Assembly: GCF_007570835.1 (NCBI RefSeq)
Contig: NZ_SUNC01000001.1
Span: 1,612,001-1,676,000 of the forward strand
DNA: 64,000 bases
DNA from: Croceicoccus sediminis
Lineage (GTDB): Bacteria; Pseudomonadota; Alphaproteobacteria; Sphingomonadales; Sphingomonadaceae
Direction: 5' to 3'
The notes under the pieces were generated by a model. The model was not told the DNA's origin. It was given only the letters and a program-made list of their open reading frames with translations, and made no database searches. A program made the position numbers and the translations under genes. Shown in pieces: positions 19,048 through 28,333 of the stretch. Every line of letters begins with the position of its first letter. The stretch's first letter is position 1.

Positions 19048-19071
19048 CGGGTGCCTTGCAGGGCACTCCCG
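19048..19071 (+). promoter_or_regulatory. Stem-loop between precursor and cyclase genes
   Basis: GGGTGCC (19049-19055) can pair with GGCAC-CCC (19062-19069) around a bulged T, giving a 7-bp stem with a six-base loop. There is no T-run after it. In RiPP operons such an element behind the precursor can stabilise the precursor mRNA or reduce read-through into the enzymes; here that role is inference. Confidence 0.4.
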
Positions 19072-19086
19072 AAAATCTGAACTGAC

Positions 19087-20955
19087 ATGATCGCGGCGGG
19101 AATCATCTGGGGAGGCAATCCCCGGTATGACCTGTCGCGCCTGTCGTTCGGCGATGCGGCTGCGTCGCGGGGCGAACAGACATTGATACGGGCCGGGAAC
19201 GGTGTAGCTCTGCTGCGCCATCCGGCCCGACAGGCCAATGGCCTCATCGCGCGGATGCCGTCGGGCGCTGTAGTCCTGTTCAACGGCTGGATCGACAACG
19301 CCTGCGAAATCGCAGGCGAATTGTCCCTCTCGGCTGAGTGCGACAACGCGGCTCTTTATGGTGCCGCGGTCGAGGCCTGGGGACTTGCCGCCGATCGCAG
19401 GATCATCGGCGACTATGCCGCGATCGTGATCCCAGCCGATGGCGCAGCCCGCCTGTCCCGCGCGCCCTGGTCGAAACACGGGCTGTTCTACACTATCGCC
19501 GATGGCTGCGCGGTCGCGGCATCGGTTCCGCGCGTTCTTTTCGAACTGGGGCTGCCGCGCAAAGTCGATCCCGTCCGCTATGCCGAAATGCTCTATGGCC
19601 TCGCGCCGACCTGGGGCGGTGAGACCTATTACGACGACGTCTGCCAGGTCGAACAGGGCAGCATCGTCACGATCGAGCAGGGCCGGGTGGCCAGGACGCA
19701 GTGGTACGATCCGCACGCCCTGCCCCCGACACGGCTTTCAAGCGACGAGGAGTATGTCGATAAGGCCAATTCGCTTTTGGCCGATGCGGTGCGCCACGCG
19801 CTGGCCCCCGCAAAGCGGCCCGGCATCCTGCTTTCGGGCGGGCTCGATTCGCCGATAGTCGCCGCCGAAATCCTGCACCAGCTTCCACCCGGCCAGGGCC
19901 TGAAGAGCTTTACGTTCGAGCCGATGCAAGACGGGAGGGAGCCCGTCCTTCCCGCGCACTTCCATTCGGACCGACCGGCGGTAGAGGCCTTTGCCGCGAT
20001 GTACCCCGCGCTCGACCCGCAGTTCGTGGACAATCGCGGCATCGCCTTCGGGCACATGCTGGACGACACCTTCCGCGCCAGCGACGGGGCCTATCCCGCG
20101 CTCGTCTCGACCGAATTTCACGGGCCGTGGCAGGCCGCATCGGACGCGGGATGCGACTGGGTCTTCACCGCCGACATGGGGAATCAGACCTTCAGCTGCG
20201 AAGGCAACTGGGCCTTTGTCGAATACTTGCGCACCGGACGGTTCGGCGAACTGATGCACTTGCTGCGCGATGTGCCGGGCGACGATCGGCCGATGTGGCG
20301 GCGGCTTGCCGCGCGATCGCTGCTGCCCAACTTGCCGGGCACGCTCCGCGCCGCGCTGCGCACACTGGTTCATGGCGAAATGGCGCGTCCGCTGGTCCGC
20401 AAGGATGTGCGCGACAGGCTCGACCTCGACGCCCGATATCGCGCCCATTACGGAGAGCGGGAATGGGTTCGGACCCGCCGTGATTTCATCGACGATGCCT
20501 GGTCCATGACGTCTGCCGGCACCGAGATGACTGCGGCGGCGGAAGACCTTTACGGCTTTCGTTTTCGCACCATCCCGCAGTACCGGCCTCTGATCGAATT
20601 CTGCCTGACGATCCCGACCGAGCAGTTCGTCCGGCGCGGCGAACAACGCTATCTCGCGCGGCGCATGGCGATCGGCCGCCTGCCAGAGGAACAGCGCACC
20701 AACCGGCGCTATGGCCGCCACGGTGTCGACTGGCACGCGCGCGAAACGCCGCGCCTGGGCTTCATGCGCGAGGAACTGGAACGGATCGCCGACGATCCGG
20801 TGATGGCGCAGGTCATCGACATCGACCGCGCGATCGACATGCTGGACAACTGGCCCGAAACGCCCGGCTATCGCGCCAAACTGGACGTTTTCATGCCGCT
20901 GGCCGCCGCCATCGTGGCGGGACGCTTCGCCCGCTATGTCGAAGGGCGCAATTGA
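19087..20955 (+). CDS. Asparagine-synthetase-like lasso cyclase (lasso C)
   Basis: The 622-residue protein resembles asparagine synthetase B. The N-terminal glutaminase-like part (residues 1-210) lacks a catalytic Cys at position 2 (it reads MIAAGIIWGG). The C-terminal ATP-pyrophosphatase part has the PP-loop LSGGLDSPIV at residues 249-258. In lasso clusters this enzyme adenylates the ring Asp or Glu and closes the macrolactam with the core N-terminus. It follows the precursor by 40 bp and precedes the exporter by 60 bp. Confidence 0.92.
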   Translation: MIAAGIIWGGNPRYDLSRLSFGDAAASRGEQTLIRAGNGVALLRHPARQANGLIARMPSGAVVLFNGWIDNACEIAGELSLSAECDNAALYGAAVEAWGLAADRRIIGDYAAIVIPADGAARLSRAPWSKHGLFYTIADGCAVAASVPRVLFELGLPRKVDPVRYAEMLYGLAPTWGGETYYDDVCQVEQGSIVTIEQGRVARTQWYDPHALPPTRLSSDEEYVDKANSLLADAVRHALAPAKRPGILLSGGLDSPIVAAEILHQLPPGQGLKSFTFEPMQDGREPVLPAHFHSDRPAVEAFAAMYPALDPQFVDNRGIAFGHMLDDTFRASDGAYPALVSTEFHGPWQAASDAGCDWVFTADMGNQTFSCEGNWAFVEYLRTGRFGELMHLLRDVPGDDRPMWRRLAARSLLPNLPGTLRAALRTLVHGEMARPLVRKDVRDRLDLDARYRAHYGEREWVRTRRDFIDDAWSMTSAGTEMTAAAEDLYGFRFRTIPQYRPLIEFCLTIPTEQFVRRGEQRYLARRMAIGRLPEEQRTNRRYGRHGVDWHARETPRLGFMREELERIADDPVMAQVIDIDRAIDMLDNWPETPGYRAKLDVFMPLAAAIVAGRFARYVEGRN

Positions 20956-21015
20956 TTTTGCATTGCCTGTTCGCAGCAGGTGACGCGGTGCCGGCGGGGC
21001 AGTAGGACGAGCGCA

Positions 21016-22698
21016 ATGAAAGGCATGTCCGTCACACTCTTGCGCAGCGTTCCTGCACCGCGGCTGCTGGCACTGCTCGCGGTCATGCTGGGCAGCGCGC
21101 TGACCGAGGGCGCCGGAATCATCGCGCTCGTCCCGATGCTGGCGCTGCTGTCCGCCGATGCGGGCGCTATTCCTGCCTGGGCGCAGCCTTTTGTCGAAAC
21201 CCTGACATTGCCGGTCCTGCTGGCCTTTTTCGTCGCGCTCGTCGCGCTTCGCGCCGTGCTGCAATATGCGGTCAACGTGCTGCAACGCCGCCTTCAACTT
21301 GACGTGATCGATCTGTGGCGCGGCCGGATCTTTGCCGCGCTGGTGCGCGCGGACTGGCGCACGCTTTCGGGCTTGCGCAATTCGGACCATGCCAGCCTGA
21401 TCGTCACCGGGGTGGACCGGATCGGTTTCGGGTTCGCCAACCTGCTGATCCTGATTTCGGGCGGGGCGACGCTGGGCGCGATCTGGATTGCCGCGCTCTG
21501 GCTTTCGCCTCTCCTCGCCGCCGTTGCTGTCATCGGCGGGCTTTTCGTCCTTGTCGCCTTCGTGCCCTTGCGCCGAAGAGCGCATCGTCTGGGCGAGCGG
21601 CTGGGCGACGACTACCGCCGCGTTCAGGCCGTACTGGACGATACACTGCGCGCGATCCGGCTGGTGAAAAGCCACGGGCGCGAAAGCGCCGCCAAGGCCG
21701 AAATGAACCGCTCCATGCGCGAACTGCGCGACGCACAGATCGCCTTCGCAAGGGCCGCGGGGCGCAGCCGGGTCCTGCTGCATACCGGCGCGGCGCTACT
21801 GCTGGCCCTGATCGTGGCGCTCGCCTCGGCACGCGGGATCGCCCCGGCAGTCCTGCTGCCGCTGATCGTCCTGTTTGCGCGGTCGGTTCCGTTGCTCGAT
21901 TCGCTGCAGCAGGCCGCGCAGCAATGGGTCCATGCCGCACCCGCGCTTGGCGAGGCGCAATCGCTCTTGCGCACGATGCAGGAGGGTGCGGAAAGCACGG
22001 TTTCGGATGCTCCGCGCCTGCATCCGGCGCGTGCCGTTTCGCTCGACGGCGTCACGATCCGCCATCCGGGGCGGGACCACGCCGCGATCGAGGGTGTCTC
22101 GCTTGAACTTCGCGTCAATACCACCACCGCCCTGCTCGGCCCGTCGGGCGCGGGGAAGAGTACCCTGGCCGATCTGCTGGGCGGCTTGCTGCAACCCGAT
22201 GCGGGCGCGGTCTGCATCGACGGGACCCCGCTGGCGCCTGAAGAACTCGTCGGCTGGCGCGCATCGGTCGCCTATGTTCACCAGGAACCGGTCCTGTTTC
22301 ACGGATCGGTGCGCGACAATCTGCTCTGGGCCCAACCGGACGCGGACGAGACTGCTATCGACGCTGCGCTGCGGGCGGCCAGTGCCCGGTTCGTTTTCGA
22401 CCTTCCCGACGGAATCGATACCGTCGTCGGCGACGCCGGACGCCAGCTTTCGGGCGGAGAACGTCAGCGCATCGCGCTGGCCCGTGCCCTGCTGCGCGAC
22501 CCGGCGCTGCTTATCCTGGACGAGGCGACAAGCGCGCTCGACACCGCGAACGAGGCCGCGATCAGCGATGCGATCGAGAGCATGGCAGGGTCGCGCACGA
22601 TCCTCGTCATCGCCCATCGCGGCAGGCTGGCCGAAACGGCGGACAGGCTGGTCCACATGCACGGCGGGCGGATCGAACGAATAGAGGAGCGGTCGTGA
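21016..22698 (+). CDS. ABC transporter, fused permease and ATPase (lasso D exporter)
   Basis: This half-transporter (about 560 residues) has a six-helix membrane domain over about residues 1-300 and a nucleotide-binding domain with Walker A GPSGAGKST near 375-383, the signature LSGGERQRIALARAL near 478, Walker B LLILDEATSALD and the H-loop IAHRG. No C39 peptidase domain is fused, in keeping with separate leader removal by B2. It probably exports the mature peptide. The ATG at 21016 (MKGMSVTLLRS) has AGGACG upstream; a GTG at 20980 is less likely. Confidence 0.9.
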   Translation: MKGMSVTLLRSVPAPRLLALLAVMLGSALTEGAGIIALVPMLALLSADAGAIPAWAQPFVETLTLPVLLAFFVALVALRAVLQYAVNVLQRRLQLDVIDLWRGRIFAALVRADWRTLSGLRNSDHASLIVTGVDRIGFGFANLLILISGGATLGAIWIAALWLSPLLAAVAVIGGLFVLVAFVPLRRRAHRLGERLGDDYRRVQAVLDDTLRAIRLVKSHGRESAAKAEMNRSMRELRDAQIAFARAAGRSRVLLHTGAALLLALIVALASARGIAPAVLLPLIVLFARSVPLLDSLQQAAQQWVHAAPALGEAQSLLRTMQEGAESTVSDAPRLHPARAVSLDGVTIRHPGRDHAAIEGVSLELRVNTTTALLGPSGAGKSTLADLLGGLLQPDAGAVCIDGTPLAPEELVGWRASVAYVHQEPVLFHGSVRDNLLWAQPDADETAIDAALRAASARFVFDLPDGIDTVVGDAGRQLSGGERQRIALARALLRDPALLILDEATSALDTANEAAISDAIESMAGSRTILVIAHRGRLAETADRLVHMHGGRIERIEERS

Positions 22699-23855
22699 CC
22701 GGCGATCTCGACCGTCAGAAGTCGGTACTGCTGTCGCTGATCGGTCCGGCGCGCACGCTTTCGCCCGCCGATTGGGAGGCGCTGGACGATGCCGACTGGC
22801 AGGCGATCTTGGCAATGGCCCGGCAGCACCGGCTCGAACCATGGCTGCACCACCGACTCCGTTCGGCGGGGGCCGGGTGGCCGGTGCCTGCACCCGTTTC
22901 CGCAGAGTGGAAGGAGGCCTATCGCAATGCCTCGTTCGGGGCGCTGACCGCGCAGGCCGCGCTGACCCGCCTCGCGCGCGCCTTTGCCGAAGCGGATGTG
23001 CCGATGGTCGCATTGAAGGGTGCGCGCCTCGCCTTCTTCGACTATCCCGAAGCGGCCCTGCGCCCGATGCGCGATATCGACCTGCTCGTCGCCGCGGAAG
23101 ACCTGCCCCGCGCGGTGGAGGCTATGGCGAATGCGGGATGCGACGTGCCTGCCGACCGTGCGGGCGCCATCACAAGGGCGCTCGACGGGGACAAGCACCT
23201 TGACCCTATCCTGCTGCCCGATTGCGAGCGTTACGTGGAACTGCACCACCGCATCGCCGAACCGGGCCTGCCCTGCATCGAGACCGAGGCGATCCTGTCG
23301 GGCGCGAAGGTATCGCAGCTTGGCGGCACAAAAATCGCGTTTCCGGGCGACGAGGATATGCTGGGCCATCAGATCCTGCACGCCGCGTACAACCACCGCT
23401 TCGATTGCGGCCCGCTGGCGCTGGTCGACATCGCACAGATGCTGTCGCGCACCCGGATCGATGCCGCGCGCTTTGCCGCCATGGCGGAAGCAGGCGGCTG
23501 GCTGGCGGGGGCAAGGCTGGTGATCGCGCTGGTCGACAAGGTCATGGGCGAAACCAGCCTCCATATCGGGCAGGAGCAGGTTCCCGCCGATGTGCTGTCC
23601 GAGGCGGAGCGGCTGCTGCTGCAGGATTTCGACCAGAGAGCGCAAGTTGTCCTGGCATCGCAGAGCGCACGGCAGGGCTTGTTCGCGACCCTCGCCGCGC
23701 GGCTGAAACAGGGGCTTGCCCGCCAGCACGACGAAGGGCTGCCCCGCTGGCTGTTCAGCCGCGCGCTTCGCACGGTGCGGCAGGGCAGCAATGCGCGCTC
23801 GCGCTCAGAGGCGGCATCGGGCGCGGTCGTGGCGCGTTGGCTGGACCGTTCGTAA
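22695..23855 (+). CDS. Nucleotidyltransferase family protein of the lasso-like cluster
   Basis: The 386-residue protein shows the pattern of the uncharacterised nucleotidyltransferase family NTP_transf_5: VALKGARLAFFDYPEAALRPMRDIDLLV, with the metal-binding DxD in RDIDLL, followed by a helical C-terminal half containing HQILHAAYNHRF. It overlaps the exporter stop as GTGA. Members recur in RiPP clusters that also contain a kinase, which suggests that a nucleotide is added to the peptide or to its phosphoserine; this is inference and the reaction is not known to me. It is the last gene of the operon. Confidence 0.85.
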   Translation: MTGDLDRQKSVLLSLIGPARTLSPADWEALDDADWQAILAMARQHRLEPWLHHRLRSAGAGWPVPAPVSAEWKEAYRNASFGALTAQAALTRLARAFAEADVPMVALKGARLAFFDYPEAALRPMRDIDLLVAAEDLPRAVEAMANAGCDVPADRAGAITRALDGDKHLDPILLPDCERYVELHHRIAEPGLPCIETEAILSGAKVSQLGGTKIAFPGDEDMLGHQILHAAYNHRFDCGPLALVDIAQMLSRTRIDAARFAAMAEAGGWLAGARLVIALVDKVMGETSLHIGQEQVPADVLSEAERLLLQDFDQRAQVVLASQSARQGLFATLAARLKQGLARQHDEGLPRWLFSRALRTVRQGSNARSRSEAASGAVVARWLDRS

Positions 23856-24071
23856 CACGGCTGCAAACTCTTCGATTAAGAAGGAATTCAGCGCCTATTC
23901 ACCCCTCCGCCACTAGTTCGGCATGTGAAATTGCCGTTATTGCCGCGAACCTGTAGGGCGTCACGGAACGGCTTTCGGGGGCGATACGTGGGGGTTGAAA
24001 GCGCAAGTCGGCGCGTCCACCTTCACGTCATCTTCCCCACAGACATGAATTCTTACGTATCGGAGATACCG

Positions 24072-24584
24072 ATGAGTGCACTTAAACTCGGCCTTGGCAA
24101 AAAGAGCCTTCTTGTCGCTCCCGTCGCCGCGATGGCGGGGCTTGGCGCGCTTGCCGCAGCCCCTGCCCCCGCGATGGCCGCACCGGCGCAGTGCGAGGGC
24201 GATCTTTCCGGCGCGTCCTGGCTCAACGTCGAAGTTACCGGCGTCAGAAATTCGTCCGGCATCATGGCCGTCACGATCTATGCCGACGATTCGCGCCGTT
24301 TTCTGGCCAGCAAGGGTTCGCTCGACGTCGTGCGTTTCCCGGCAAAGCAGGGCACCTGGCGCGGCTGTGTGAAGCTGCCGAAGAACGGCGTCTATGCCAT
24401 CGCGATCTATCACGACGAAGATGGCAGCCGGAAGATCAACCGCAGCGGGCTGGGCCTGCCGACCGAAGGGTTCGGCTTTTCCAACAACCCAAGCACGCTG
24501 GCCGGCATCCCTGCGTTCCGTTCGGTTCGCCTGAACGTGCCGAAGCCGGGTCTGACCACCCGGATCAACATCACTTACCCCTAA
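24072..24584 (+). CDS. DUF2141 domain exported protein
   Basis: The protein (about 170 residues) starts with a Sec signal peptide (LGLGKKSLLVAPVAAMAGLGALA, cleavage likely after AMA), followed by a DUF2141 beta-sandwich: SSGIMAVTIYADDSRRFL, VYAIAIYHDEDGSRKINRSGLGLPTEGFGFSNNP. Family members are small periplasmic or secreted proteins of unknown function. The ATG at 24072 has GGAGA 5 bp upstream; an ATG at 24045 is possible. A perfect 13-bp hairpin follows the stop. A near-match to the EcfG promoter pattern lies at 23965. Confidence 0.85.
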   Translation: MSALKLGLGKKSLLVAPVAAMAGLGALAAAPAPAMAAPAQCEGDLSGASWLNVEVTGVRNSSGIMAVTIYADDSRRFLASKGSLDVVRFPAKQGTWRGCVKLPKNGVYAIAIYHDEDGSRKINRSGLGLPTEGFGFSNNPSTLAGIPAFRSVRLNVPKPGLTTRINITYP

Positions 24585-24611
24585 GGCTTTTACGCCTTTG
24601 ATACGGGACTT

Positions 24612-24651
24612 GCGCCCCGGCCGCTCGACATGGCGGCCGGGGCGCTTATCT
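24612..24651 (+). terminator. Strong stem-loop terminator after the DUF2141 gene
   Basis: GCGCCCCGGCCGC at 24612-24624 pairs perfectly with GCGGCCGGGGCGC at 24633-24645 over an 8-base loop, then TTATCTT. The 13-bp GC stem ends only 14 bp before the start codon of the next gene, so that gene's start region is partly within its 3' side. Confidence 0.75.
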
Positions 24652-24659
24652 TGGGGGCC

Positions 24660-25871
24660 ATGAACCGCATCACCAACGACGAACTGACCGCCGCCGCAGA
24701 GGCCATCGGCCCCGAAATCACCGCCCTGCGCCGCGCGATCCATGCAGAGCCCGAGCTGGGCCTCGAAACCCCCAGAACGATGGCCAAAGTGCGCGAGGCG
24801 CTGGCCGACCTGCCGCTGGAATGGCGCGAAGGCCCGCAAACTACCGGACAGGTGGCGATCCTGAAAGGCGGCGCGGGCGAAGGGCGCCGGGTCCTGCTGC
24901 GCGGCGATATGGACGCCCTGCCCATGGGCGAGGAAACGGGTCTCGAATTCTCCTCCACCATTCCCGGCCGGATGCATGCCTGCGGCCACGATACGCATAC
25001 CGCGATGCTGGTGGGCGCGGTGAAGCTCCTGGCCGAACGCGCGGACAGCATCCGGGGCGAAGTCATGTTCATGTTCCAGCCGGGCGAGGAAGGCTTTGGC
25101 GGCGGACGCATGATGATCGAGGACGGTCTGATCGATCCCCTGCCCGAGGCCGCCTTTGCCTATCACGTCATTCCGAACGCGCCGCACGGGTTGTTCGTGT
25201 GCCGCGAAGGCCCGCTGATGGCCGCGTCGGACGCGATGGAGATTCGCGTGAAGGGGCGCGGCGGTCATGCCTCCATGCCGCATTTTTCCGCCGACCCGCT
25301 GCCCGTCGCGTGCGAGATCGTCACCGCGCTTCAAGCGATGGTCACGCGCCGTTTCAACGCCGCCGATCCGGTCGTCGTCACCGTGACGCAGTTCCGCGCC
25401 AGCGATGCCGACAACATCATTCCCGACACCTGCATCCTGCGCGGCACGATCCGCACGCTTTCTGCCGAAACGCGGCAGCGCGTCCATGCCTCGTGCCAGG
25501 AACTGGTCGAAGGCATCGCCTCTGCCCACGGAATGGCGGGCGAATTCATCGTCGAGCACGGCTTTCCCGTGACCAGCAACGATGCCCGCGCCGTCGCCCT
25601 TGCGCGCGAAGTGGTGAAGGACCGCTTCGGCGAAGAAGCATGGTACGAGCTGCCCGACCCGCTGATGACGGCAGAGGACTTCTCATACGTCCTCGACGCG
25701 GTGCCGGGCGCGATGATCCTGCTGGGCGTCGCGAAACCCGATGCCGACTGGCAGAAAGCGCCGGGCCTGCACAGTTCGCGCATGCACGTCGACGAGAGCG
25801 TGCTGCCGCGCGGTTCGGCGCTGCTGGCGGCGCTGGCGATGGAAACGCTGGAACGCGGATTGCCTGCCTGA
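24660..25871 (+). CDS. M20D family amidohydrolase (hippurate hydrolase-like)
   Basis: This is a two-zinc or two-manganese amidohydrolase of about 403 residues that cleaves N-acyl amino acids or related amides. The metal ligands appear in MHACGHDTHTAML and QPGEEGFGGGRMMIEDGL, with GDMDALPMGEETG before them; the lid or dimerisation domain begins around GRGGHASMPH. The C-terminal HSSRMHVDES supplies the last metal histidine. No signal peptide is visible from the ATG at 24660, so a cytoplasmic location is expected. Substrate choice within the family cannot be predicted. Confidence 0.9.
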   Translation: MNRITNDELTAAAEAIGPEITALRRAIHAEPELGLETPRTMAKVREALADLPLEWREGPQTTGQVAILKGGAGEGRRVLLRGDMDALPMGEETGLEFSSTIPGRMHACGHDTHTAMLVGAVKLLAERADSIRGEVMFMFQPGEEGFGGGRMMIEDGLIDPLPEAAFAYHVIPNAPHGLFVCREGPLMAASDAMEIRVKGRGGHASMPHFSADPLPVACEIVTALQAMVTRRFNAADPVVVTVTQFRASDADNIIPDTCILRGTIRTLSAETRQRVHASCQELVEGIASAHGMAGEFIVEHGFPVTSNDARAVALAREVVKDRFGEEAWYELPDPLMTAEDFSYVLDAVPGAMILLGVAKPDADWQKAPGLHSSRMHVDESVLPRGSALLAALAMETLERGLPA

Positions 25872-25966
25872 TCGCTGGCCCGATCATCACTGGCCGGACA
25901 GGATTTTCAGCAGTTTCCTGAACATCGCTGGACCCCGCCCCGCCCGTCGGTTAAGGCGAGCGCGCC

Positions 25967-27295
25967 ATGAGAATCCCCCGCTTCACCATCCCGATTCCCC
26001 AGCGACTGGGCGAGGAAATGGGGGACTGGCGCCGCCGCGTGGCGACCTTGCTGGGGGCCGTTGCCATCGGCCTCGTCGCGCTGGTTTTCGCCAAGGCGGG
26101 CGACATCGCGCTCGACATGTTCCACGCGCTTGAAGCCCGATGGTTCTGGCTGCCCGCGATCCTGACGCCCGCGATCTTCGTGATCTGCGCATGGCTGACC
26201 CGGTTGCTGGCGGCAGAGGCGGCGGGATCGGGCATTCCGCAAGTTATCGCCGCCGTGCGCGACGAACGCGCGACGGAGCGCCTTTTTTCGCTGAAAGCCG
26301 GTTTTGCCAAGATTTCTCTGACCGTGCTTGCCCTGCTGGGCGGCGCATCGGTCGGGCGCGAAGGTCCGACGGTGCAGGTCGGTGCGGCAATCATGACCGC
26401 GACCCACCGCTGGACCCAGGCCGCCGTGCGCCGCAGCGTCCTGATCGCAGGCGGCGCGGCGGGCGTTTCGGCCGCGTTCAACACGCCGCTTGCCGGGATT
26501 GCCTTTGCCATCGAGGAACTGGCCATCGCCTATGAACAACGCATGGCAGCGCTTGTCATGGGTGCGGTCATCATCGCGGGTATGACCGCGCAGGGCATTG
26601 CCGGCGACTATACCTATTTCGGTTCGATCGATGCGACGCTGCCACTGCACACCGTTCTGATCGCGGCGCCCGTCGCGGGCCTGCTGGGCGGCGCGCTGGG
26701 CGGGATTTTCGCACGCACGCTGATCGCGTCGCGACAGGCCGCACGGCAAAGCCGGATGTTCGGCAAGCGCCCTATCCTGCTCGCCCTCGTTTGCGGCGCG
26801 GCCGTCGCCGCGGTCGGCATCGCCTCGGGCGGGCTGACCTGGGGCACGGGATACGAACCGGCCAAGATGGCGCTCGAAGGTCAGATGATGAGCGAATGGC
26901 TGGGCCCGGCAAAGTTCGCCGCCACGCTGGCAACTTCGCTCAGCGGGATTCCCGGCGGGATCTTTGCCCCCTCGCTCGCGGTGGGTGCAGGCTTCGGGCA
27001 GTGGCTGACCTGGCTGTTCCCCGGATCGACGACGGGCGCGATCGTCATGCTGGGCATGGTGTCCTATTTCACCGGCGTCGTGCGCGCGCCGCTGACGGCC
27101 GTGATCATCCTGACCGAAACGACCGGCAATATCGGCCTGCTGCTGCCGCTGTTCGCCGCTGCGCTGTTCGCCGACTGGGCCGGGGCCATGGTCTGCCGCG
27201 AGAGGCTTTACCACGCGCTGGCCAAGGATTTCATGCCGCCGGCCGAGGGTGAGGCAACGCCGCCGGACCAGCCGCCTGCCGACAAGCCTGCCTGA
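25967..27295 (+). CDS. ClC family chloride channel or Cl-/H+ antiporter
   Basis: The 442-residue membrane protein has the ClC signatures GSGIPQ (anion-site Ser), GREGPTVQVGA with the gating Glu, and GGIFAPSLAVGAGFG. The IEEL sequence after NTPLAGIAFA keeps the internal glutamate that marks Cl-/H+ antiporters, so exchange rather than channel activity is likely. No cytoplasmic CBS domains are present. The short C-terminal tail is rich in Pro and Asp. Confidence 0.92.
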   Translation: MRIPRFTIPIPQRLGEEMGDWRRRVATLLGAVAIGLVALVFAKAGDIALDMFHALEARWFWLPAILTPAIFVICAWLTRLLAAEAAGSGIPQVIAAVRDERATERLFSLKAGFAKISLTVLALLGGASVGREGPTVQVGAAIMTATHRWTQAAVRRSVLIAGGAAGVSAAFNTPLAGIAFAIEELAIAYEQRMAALVMGAVIIAGMTAQGIAGDYTYFGSIDATLPLHTVLIAAPVAGLLGGALGGIFARTLIASRQAARQSRMFGKRPILLALVCGAAVAAVGIASGGLTWGTGYEPAKMALEGQMMSEWLGPAKFAATLATSLSGIPGGIFAPSLAVGAGFGQWLTWLFPGSTTGAIVMLGMVSYFTGVVRAPLTAVIILTETTGNIGLLLPLFAAALFADWAGAMVCRERLYHALAKDFMPPAEGEATPPDQPPADKPA

Positions 27296-27335
27296 ACGCT
27301 TTATCGCCGACGCGCGCTCGCCTATGCGTGGCGGC

Positions 27336-28223
27336 ATGAAAGACAAATGGGTCATCGGCATTATCGGCGGGTCCGGTCTCTACGAGATCGACGCGATCGA
27401 GGATGCGCAGTGGATCGCGGTGCGATCGCCGTTCGGAACGCCGTCCGATGAAATCCTGTTCGGCAGGATCGGCGACGTCGAAGTGCGCTTCCTGCCGCGC
27501 CATGGCCGGGGCCATCCGGTTTCTCCCACAGAACTGAATTCGCGCGCCAACATCGACGCGATGAAACGCGCGGGCTGCACCGACATCCTTGCGATCAGCG
27601 CGATCGGGTCGCTGCGCGAAGAGCTGGAGCCGGGGCGCTTCGTCGTGGTCGACCAGTTCATCGACCGCACGGTAAACCGCGCTTCCACTTTCTTCACCAG
27701 CGGCATGGTCGCGCACGTTTCGATGGCGGATCCGGTTTGCGAACGGCTCTCGGGCCTTGCCGGAGCGGCGGTGAAGGCTGCGGGCGGCAAAGTCGCCAAC
27801 GGCGGCACCTATCTCGCGATGGAAGGTCCCCAGTTTTCCAGCCGCGCCGAAAGCCACATGTACCGGCAGTGGGGCGCCGACGTCATCGGCATGACCGCCA
27901 TGCCCGAGGCGAAGCTGGCGCGCGAGGCGGAGCTTCCCTACGCGCTGGTCGGCATGGTCACCGATTATGACTGCTGGCGCGAGGACGAGGCCGCGGTCGA
28001 CGTCGCTACCGTGCTCGGCCAGATGCGCGCCAATTCCGAAGTGGCCCGCCGCGCGGTCGTCGAACTGGCCCGTTCGCTGCCCAAAACACGCACCGCCTCA
28101 CCCATCGACACGACGCTCGACACCGCGCTTATCACAGCCCCTTCGGCGCGCGATCCGGCGCTTCTGGCGCGGCTCGATGCGGTGGCGGGGCGTATCCTGA
28201 AAGACCGGCAGGGCGACACATGA
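27336..28223 (+). CDS. mtnP: S-methyl-5'-thioadenosine phosphorylase
   Basis: MtnP splits methylthioadenosine with phosphate into adenine and methylthioribose 1-phosphate in methionine salvage. Recognisable segments are GIIGGSGLYEI (phosphate binding), RHGRGH, AISAIGSLREEL, LAMEGPQFSSRAES and IGMTAMPEAKLAREAELPYA, with the MTAP-type MTDYDCW. The length is about 295 residues. The ATG at 27336 is chosen because the family starts just before the Gly-rich loop; an ATG at 27324 is four codons upstream. It starts 40 bp after the ClC gene. Confidence 0.94.
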   Translation: MKDKWVIGIIGGSGLYEIDAIEDAQWIAVRSPFGTPSDEILFGRIGDVEVRFLPRHGRGHPVSPTELNSRANIDAMKRAGCTDILAISAIGSLREELEPGRFVVVDQFIDRTVNRASTFFTSGMVAHVSMADPVCERLSGLAGAAVKAAGGKVANGGTYLAMEGPQFSSRAESHMYRQWGADVIGMTAMPEAKLAREAELPYALVGMVTDYDCWREDEAAVDVATVLGQMRANSEVARRAVVELARSLPKTRTASPIDTTLDTALITAPSARDPALLARLDAVAGRILKDRQGDT

Positions 28224-28333
28224 CAGAAAATGTCATCCTCGTGACGCCATCTTTGCCTGTGTCAGGGCAAGATTTGGCGTAGCATCCGGCAGGGGCCCCG
28301 TGCGGACGCGCCGGGCATATAGGGGGAAAGTGC

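Noticed and set aside
23965-23990. GGAAC-N17-CGTG upstream of the DUF2141 gene as an EcfG promoter
   Set aside because: The last T of the conserved GTT is replaced, which is worse than the sites reported, so it was not listed as a feature.
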